From Rhizobium mayense (GTDB taxonomy: Bacteria; Pseudomonadota; Alphaproteobacteria; Rhizobiales; Rhizobiaceae): DNA of 45,110 nt. How positions within the stretch are numbered: the first letter of the stretch is position 1; each line of letters begins with the position of its first letter. The translations under genes were made by a program, and so were the position numbers. Where the stretch lies: contig NZ_JARFYM010000041.1 in the NCBI RefSeq assembly GCF_030272705.1, positions 1-45,110 on the forward strand, written 5' to 3'. This document shows positions 41,995-45,110 of this stretch, piece by piece. Below the pieces are notes generated by a model, which was not told the DNA's origin, made no database searches, and saw only the letters and a program-made list of their open reading frames with translations.

Positions 41995-43848
41995 ATGACC
42001 CAGTCGCCAGCCTATGCTCTGCCCGATGCATCAGCGCTTCCCTCCATCCTGGTCCAGGCTGCGGCCTTGATGGGTGCCGGTCGTTACGAGGATGCTATCC
42101 ATATGTTCCTGTCGGCTGGCGAGCTTGTCAGCCGTGAACCGATAGCATGCAACACGCTGGGTTTTTTGCTGCTGAATGTCGACAGGCCGCAGGATGCTAT
42201 CTTGTGGTTCGAAACGGCGCTCGGCCTGAAGCCTGATTACGCTCAGGCGATGTCCGGCCTTGGCATGGCATGTCAAAACGCCGGCGATTTTGCACGGGCG
42301 CTGCGGTGCTACGAAAATGTGGTTGCCGCGCAGCCGGACGACGCGGCCGCCTGGTACCATCAGGGGGGCATCCTTCAGGAGCTTGGGCGATCGGTCGAAG
42401 CGCTTTCGAGTCTCGAGCGGGCAATCACTCTCAAGGGCGACTACAGCCAGGCTCTATCCAAGCGCAGCCAGGTCATCGAGTCGCTGCGCAATGTGCCGGA
42501 CGCCATACAAGACGCTTTGCGCAATTGCCATGAGTCGCCCGAGGATGCGACATCGTGGTCGCAGCTCGGAGATACTCTCCAGAAATCCGGCGATTTCGAC
42601 AGGGCAATAGCAGCCTATGACAGAGGATTGTCGCGCTTTCCCGAGGATTTTCGTTGCCTCTGCAACAAGGCGCAAGCGCTGGAGGCGACTGGGCGCTGGC
42701 GCGAGGGTCTGGCTGCGGCTCAACGGGCGCTGCGTGTCGAGCCGACGGACCGCGAAGCGCTGATGCTTTGCGGAAAGTTCGAGCTCAGGCTCGGCAATCC
42801 AGAGGCTGCGCATATTTGTTTTCTGGCGGTCGCCGAGATGGGGGTGGTCCGCAACTATCCGACGGCGAAGAAGCCCGCAAGGTTTCGAGTGCTGCTGCTC
42901 TTCTCACCCGAGGCTGGCAACACCCCCTATGAGGACCTCATCAGAGACAGTTGCTTCGACACGGAGGTGATTTTCATCCTCCGTGGCTATCGCAATGACC
43001 CGAGTGTCCGCAGCGAGCGGGTTGATGTCGTCGTCAATCTCGTTTCGGAAACCGACTTTGGGCTCGATGTGATGGCATCCGCCATTGATGTCGCCGATTC
43101 CTTGCAAAGGCCGGTCGTCAATCACCCGCGGCTGATGCTCGCGACGGATCGCGAATCGATCTCGCGGCGCCTGAGCGGCGTTGCGAATGCGGTCATGCCG
43201 GCGACGATTCGTATCGAGGCTAAGGATCTGCGTCGCCGGGTGCGCGCTGGCGATACCGGTGCCTTTCCGTTGATCGTGCGTCATACGGGCAAGCATGGCG
43301 GCGATATGATGGAGCTGGTGGCGGATGCCGACGCCCTGCTGAGCTTTGCCGAGGAGGCCGGAGATCAGGCTCTCTATCTGACGGATTTCATCGACTACAG
43401 CTCACCCGATGGGCTTTTTCGCAAGTACCGCTTCGTCTTCATCGGAGATGAGATACTTCCGTATCACCTGGCCATCGGTGATGGCTGGAAGGTGCATCAC
43501 GTAACGACACGCATGGCGGATGTCGAATGGATGCGCAAGGAGGAAGAGGCTTTTCTTAACGACCCCAGCAGCGTCTTCGGGCCAGACGGCATGGCGGCCC
43601 TCGATGCCATCCGCCGCCAGATCGGTCTTGATTATTTTGGAATCGATTGCTCGCTGGATTCCGAGGGTAGGGTGGTAATTTTCGAGGCCAACGCCTCGAT
43701 GCTGATCCACCTTCATAATGAGCGCTTCGAGTATAAGACGCCGCACGTGAAGAGGATCAAACAGGCGTTTGAGCTGCTTCTGGAGCGGCGAGCGAACGAG
43801 TTCCGAGCATCGGTTTCGGCAGCCCGCGCGCTATCGAATAAGCTCTGA
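41995..43848 (+). CDS. TPR protein with an ATP-grasp-like C-terminal domain
   Basis: The 617-residue protein has a TPR array over about residues 17-290, with units such as NTLGFLLLNVDRPQDAILWF, AMSGLGMACQNAGDFARAL and TSWSQLGDTLQKSGDFDRAI. From about 300 a separate domain starts (FRVLLLFSPEAGNTPYED). Its end carries FGIDCSLDSEGRVVIFEANAS, with D551, E564 and N566 in the ATP-grasp metal-binding arrangement, and a glycine-rich KHGGDMM near residue 420. This looks like a ligase or kinase of the ATP-grasp class fused to a TPR. The substrate is unknown. It lacks a signal peptide. The ATG at 41995 lacks a clear ribosome site. The gene lies 116 bases after tlpA. Confidence 0.75.
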   Translation: MTQSPAYALPDASALPSILVQAAALMGAGRYEDAIHMFLSAGELVSREPIACNTLGFLLLNVDRPQDAILWFETALGLKPDYAQAMSGLGMACQNAGDFARALRCYENVVAAQPDDAAAWYHQGGILQELGRSVEALSSLERAITLKGDYSQALSKRSQVIESLRNVPDAIQDALRNCHESPEDATSWSQLGDTLQKSGDFDRAIAAYDRGLSRFPEDFRCLCNKAQALEATGRWREGLAAAQRALRVEPTDREALMLCGKFELRLGNPEAAHICFLAVAEMGVVRNYPTAKKPARFRVLLLFSPEAGNTPYEDLIRDSCFDTEVIFILRGYRNDPSVRSERVDVVVNLVSETDFGLDVMASAIDVADSLQRPVVNHPRLMLATDRESISRRLSGVANAVMPATIRIEAKDLRRRVRAGDTGAFPLIVRHTGKHGGDMMELVADADALLSFAEEAGDQALYLTDFIDYSSPDGLFRKYRFVFIGDEILPYHLAIGDGWKVHHVTTRMADVEWMRKEEEAFLNDPSSVFGPDGMAALDAIRRQIGLDYFGIDCSLDSEGRVVIFEANASMLIHLHNERFEYKTPHVKRIKQAFELLLERRANEFRASVSAARALSNKL

Positions 43849-43910
43849 GACAGGTACCGGCTCACCATGAGGGCTAATCATCTGCGCCCGACCGCATAGC
43901 TTGCCCCCGA

Positions 43911-43960
43911 CCTCATCCTGAGGTGCGCAGGCCAAAGGCCGAAGCCTCGAAGGATTAGGG
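43911..43960. repeat. Rhizobial intergenic palindromic repeat
   Basis: The unit begins CCTCATCCTGAGG, a self-complementary piece with stem CCTCA/TGAGG. It continues GCGCAGGCCAAAGGCC, with stem GGCC/GGCC, and ends with GAAGCCTCGAAGGATTAGGG. The string CCTCATCCTGAGGTGC with CCTCGAAGGAT is a repeat seen many times between genes in rhizobia. It lies between the TPR gene and the dehydrogenase gene, which are convergent. Confidence 0.7.
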
Positions 43961-43984
43961 TCGGCCCCAAGCCTGCCGAAAAGA

Positions 43985-44863
43985 TCAGCGGGTCGGAACA
44001 GGTGTTTCGCCGCGATAGTCATAGAAACCTCGGCCGGATTTGCGGCCGAGCCAGCCTGCTTCCACGTATTTCACCAGCAGCGGGCAGGGGCGGTATTTCG
44101 AATCCGCCAGACCGTCATGCAGCACCTGCATGATCGACAGGCAGGTGTCGAGGCCGATGAAATCAGCGAGCTGCAGCGGGCCCATCGGGTGGTTGGCACC
44201 CAACCGCATCGCGGTGTCGATGGCATCGACGGTGCCAACGCCTTCATAGAGCGTATAGATCGCCTCGTTGATCATCGGCAGCAGGATGCGGTTGACGATG
44301 AAGGCCGGGAAGTCTTCAGCCACCGTGATCGTCTTTTCCAGCGAGGTGACGAATTCCTTGGCGGCGGAGAAGGTCGATTCCTCGGTGGCGATGCCGCGCA
44401 CCAGCTCGACCAGCTTCATCACCGGCACCGGGTTCATGAAGTGAATACCCATGAAGCGCTCCGGCCGGTCGGTCGCGGATGCGAGCCGCGTGATCGACAG
44501 CGACGACGTGTTGGTGGCGAGTATCGCCTCGGGCTTCAGGACGGGACAGACCTGAGCGTAGATTTTGCGCTTGACGCTTTCGTCCTCTGTCGCGGCCTCG
44601 ATGGCGAGGTCGACATGGGCGAGGTCGTTAAGATCGGCCGAACCGGTGATGCGCGACAGCGCCGCCTTGCGGTCCTCGTCGCTGGTCTTGCCGGAAGCAA
44701 CCTGGCGGGCAAGGTTGCCGTTTATGGTCGCGAGGCCGCTTTCGATACGATCCTGCGACAGATCATAGATGTGAACCTTGTAACCGGCCATGGCAGACAC
44801 GTGGGCAATACCGCAGCCCATCTGGCCTGCGCCGATAATACCGATCGTCTTCAGCGAACTCAT
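43985..44863 (-). CDS. hbdA: 3-hydroxybutyryl-CoA dehydrogenase
   Basis: This NAD-dependent enzyme interconverts acetoacetyl-CoA and 3-hydroxybutyryl-CoA. The 292 residues start MSSLKTIGIIGAGQMGCGIA, a Rossmann GxGxxG site. The 3HCDH motifs are TNTSSLSITRLA, MGIHFMNPVPVMKLVELV and EDFPAFIVNRILLPMINEA. The ATG at 44863 has GGGGAG 6 bases upstream. It follows the etfA fragment by 148 bases on the same strand, the order known in rhizobia (etfBA then hbdA). It would act in butyryl-CoA or polyhydroxybutyrate metabolism. Confidence 0.93.
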   Translation of the reverse strand: MSSLKTIGIIGAGQMGCGIAHVSAMAGYKVHIYDLSQDRIESGLATINGNLARQVASGKTSDEDRKAALSRITGSADLNDLAHVDLAIEAATEDESVKRKIYAQVCPVLKPEAILATNTSSLSITRLASATDRPERFMGIHFMNPVPVMKLVELVRGIATEESTFSAAKEFVTSLEKTITVAEDFPAFIVNRILLPMINEAIYTLYEGVGTVDAIDTAMRLGANHPMGPLQLADFIGLDTCLSIMQVLHDGLADSKYRPCPLLVKYVEAGWLGRKSGRGFYDYRGETPVPTR

Positions 44864-45011
44864 TGCCAACTCCCCGGCGGCGCGTTCTTGGTGGCGCGCC
44901 ATGCTTTTCGTCATAAATTTGCCGGACTCTTTCCAGCCCGGCAAGATTGATAGCCCCATAAAGGACGATTTTCCAGTCTCTCGCAACTGCGAAAGAGACC
45001 AAATAGCGCGA

Positions 45012-45110
45012 TCACAGCGCCTTTTCGAGTTCCGGCAGTGCCTCGAAGAGGTCGGCGACGAGGCCGTAGTCGGCGATCTGGAAGATCGGCGCCTCTTCGT
45101 CCTTGTTGAT
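45012..45110 (-). CDS. etfA: Electron transfer flavoprotein subunit alpha, C-terminal fragment
   Basis: Only the last 32 codons and the stop are inside the window. They read INKDEEAPIFQIADYGLVAD, then LFEALPELEKAL, the conserved end of EtfA with its FAD-binding INKDEEAPIF. The rest lies beyond the right edge. EtfA accepts electrons from acyl-CoA dehydrogenases. This fits the hbdA gene downstream. Confidence 0.9.
   Translation of the reverse strand: MNKDEEAPIFQIADYGLVADLFEALPELEKAL

Overview
The window is about 45 kb of an alphaproteobacterial chromosome, most likely from the genus Rhizobium or a close relative. This rests on high-GC coding sequence with the codon use of that group and on gene neighbours typical of rhizobial chromosomes: cobS-cobT beside a J-domain gene and bolA, xerD divergent from aroK-aroB-corC, hisC-tyrC, ftsE-ftsX, cpdR, a TIGR02302-type gene, and argH-lptM-lysA. 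A repeat common between rhizobial genes is also present. No species can be named from the sequence alone.

The left 4.4 kb differ from the rest. They are visibly less GC-rich and hold three genes: a tyrosine recombinase with its catalytic residues in place, a second integrase-like protein that ends before the region where its catalytic tyrosine should be, and a divergent coiled-coil plus winged-helix protein. The set resembles the gamma-mobile-trio (GMT) recombinases GmtY, GmtZ and GmtX described from gammaproteobacterial islands, though that assignment is from memory of the family. The block ends at about 4441 against the first 28 bases of a tRNA gene whose remainder is missing. This looks like one edge of a genomic island whose other edge lies outside the window. 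A short inverted repeat sits just behind the second integrase gene.

From 4.5 kb on, the content is ordinary core chromosome. It holds an M20 amidohydrolase (4.6-5.7 kb) and a D,D-carboxypeptidase with a CobW-type GTPase (6.0-8.3 kb). TusA and a lipoprotein L,D-transpeptidase follow (8.4-9.9 kb), then accA, xerD and a small membrane protein absent from simple ORF lists (10.1-12.3 kb), and aroK-aroB-corC (12.4-15.5 kb). Next are bolA, a J-domain protein, the cobaltochelatase genes cobS-cobT and a phytase-like lipoprotein (15.5-20.8 kb). A queuosine-precursor transporter preceded by a probable preQ1-I riboswitch, and rpmB, lie at 20.9-21.9 kb.

The second half carries a DUF3108 protein, a DMT exporter, gloB with a cupin gene, a methyltransferase and hisC-tyrC (22.1-28.0 kb). 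It continues with a DUF2125 protein, a ChaC-type cyclotransferase, plsC, a YdcF protein and ftsE-ftsX (28.1-33.1 kb). Then come a membrane protein of unknown role, hpt, cpdR and a large TIGR02302 protein (33.3-38.0 kb), argH-lptM-lysA (38.2-41.2 kb), a TlpA thioredoxin, a TPR protein with an ATP-grasp-like end, and an hbdA-type dehydrogenase following the tail of etfA. Themes are envelope and peptidoglycan upkeep, aromatic and aspartate-family amino acid synthesis, cobalamin synthesis and cell-cycle control.
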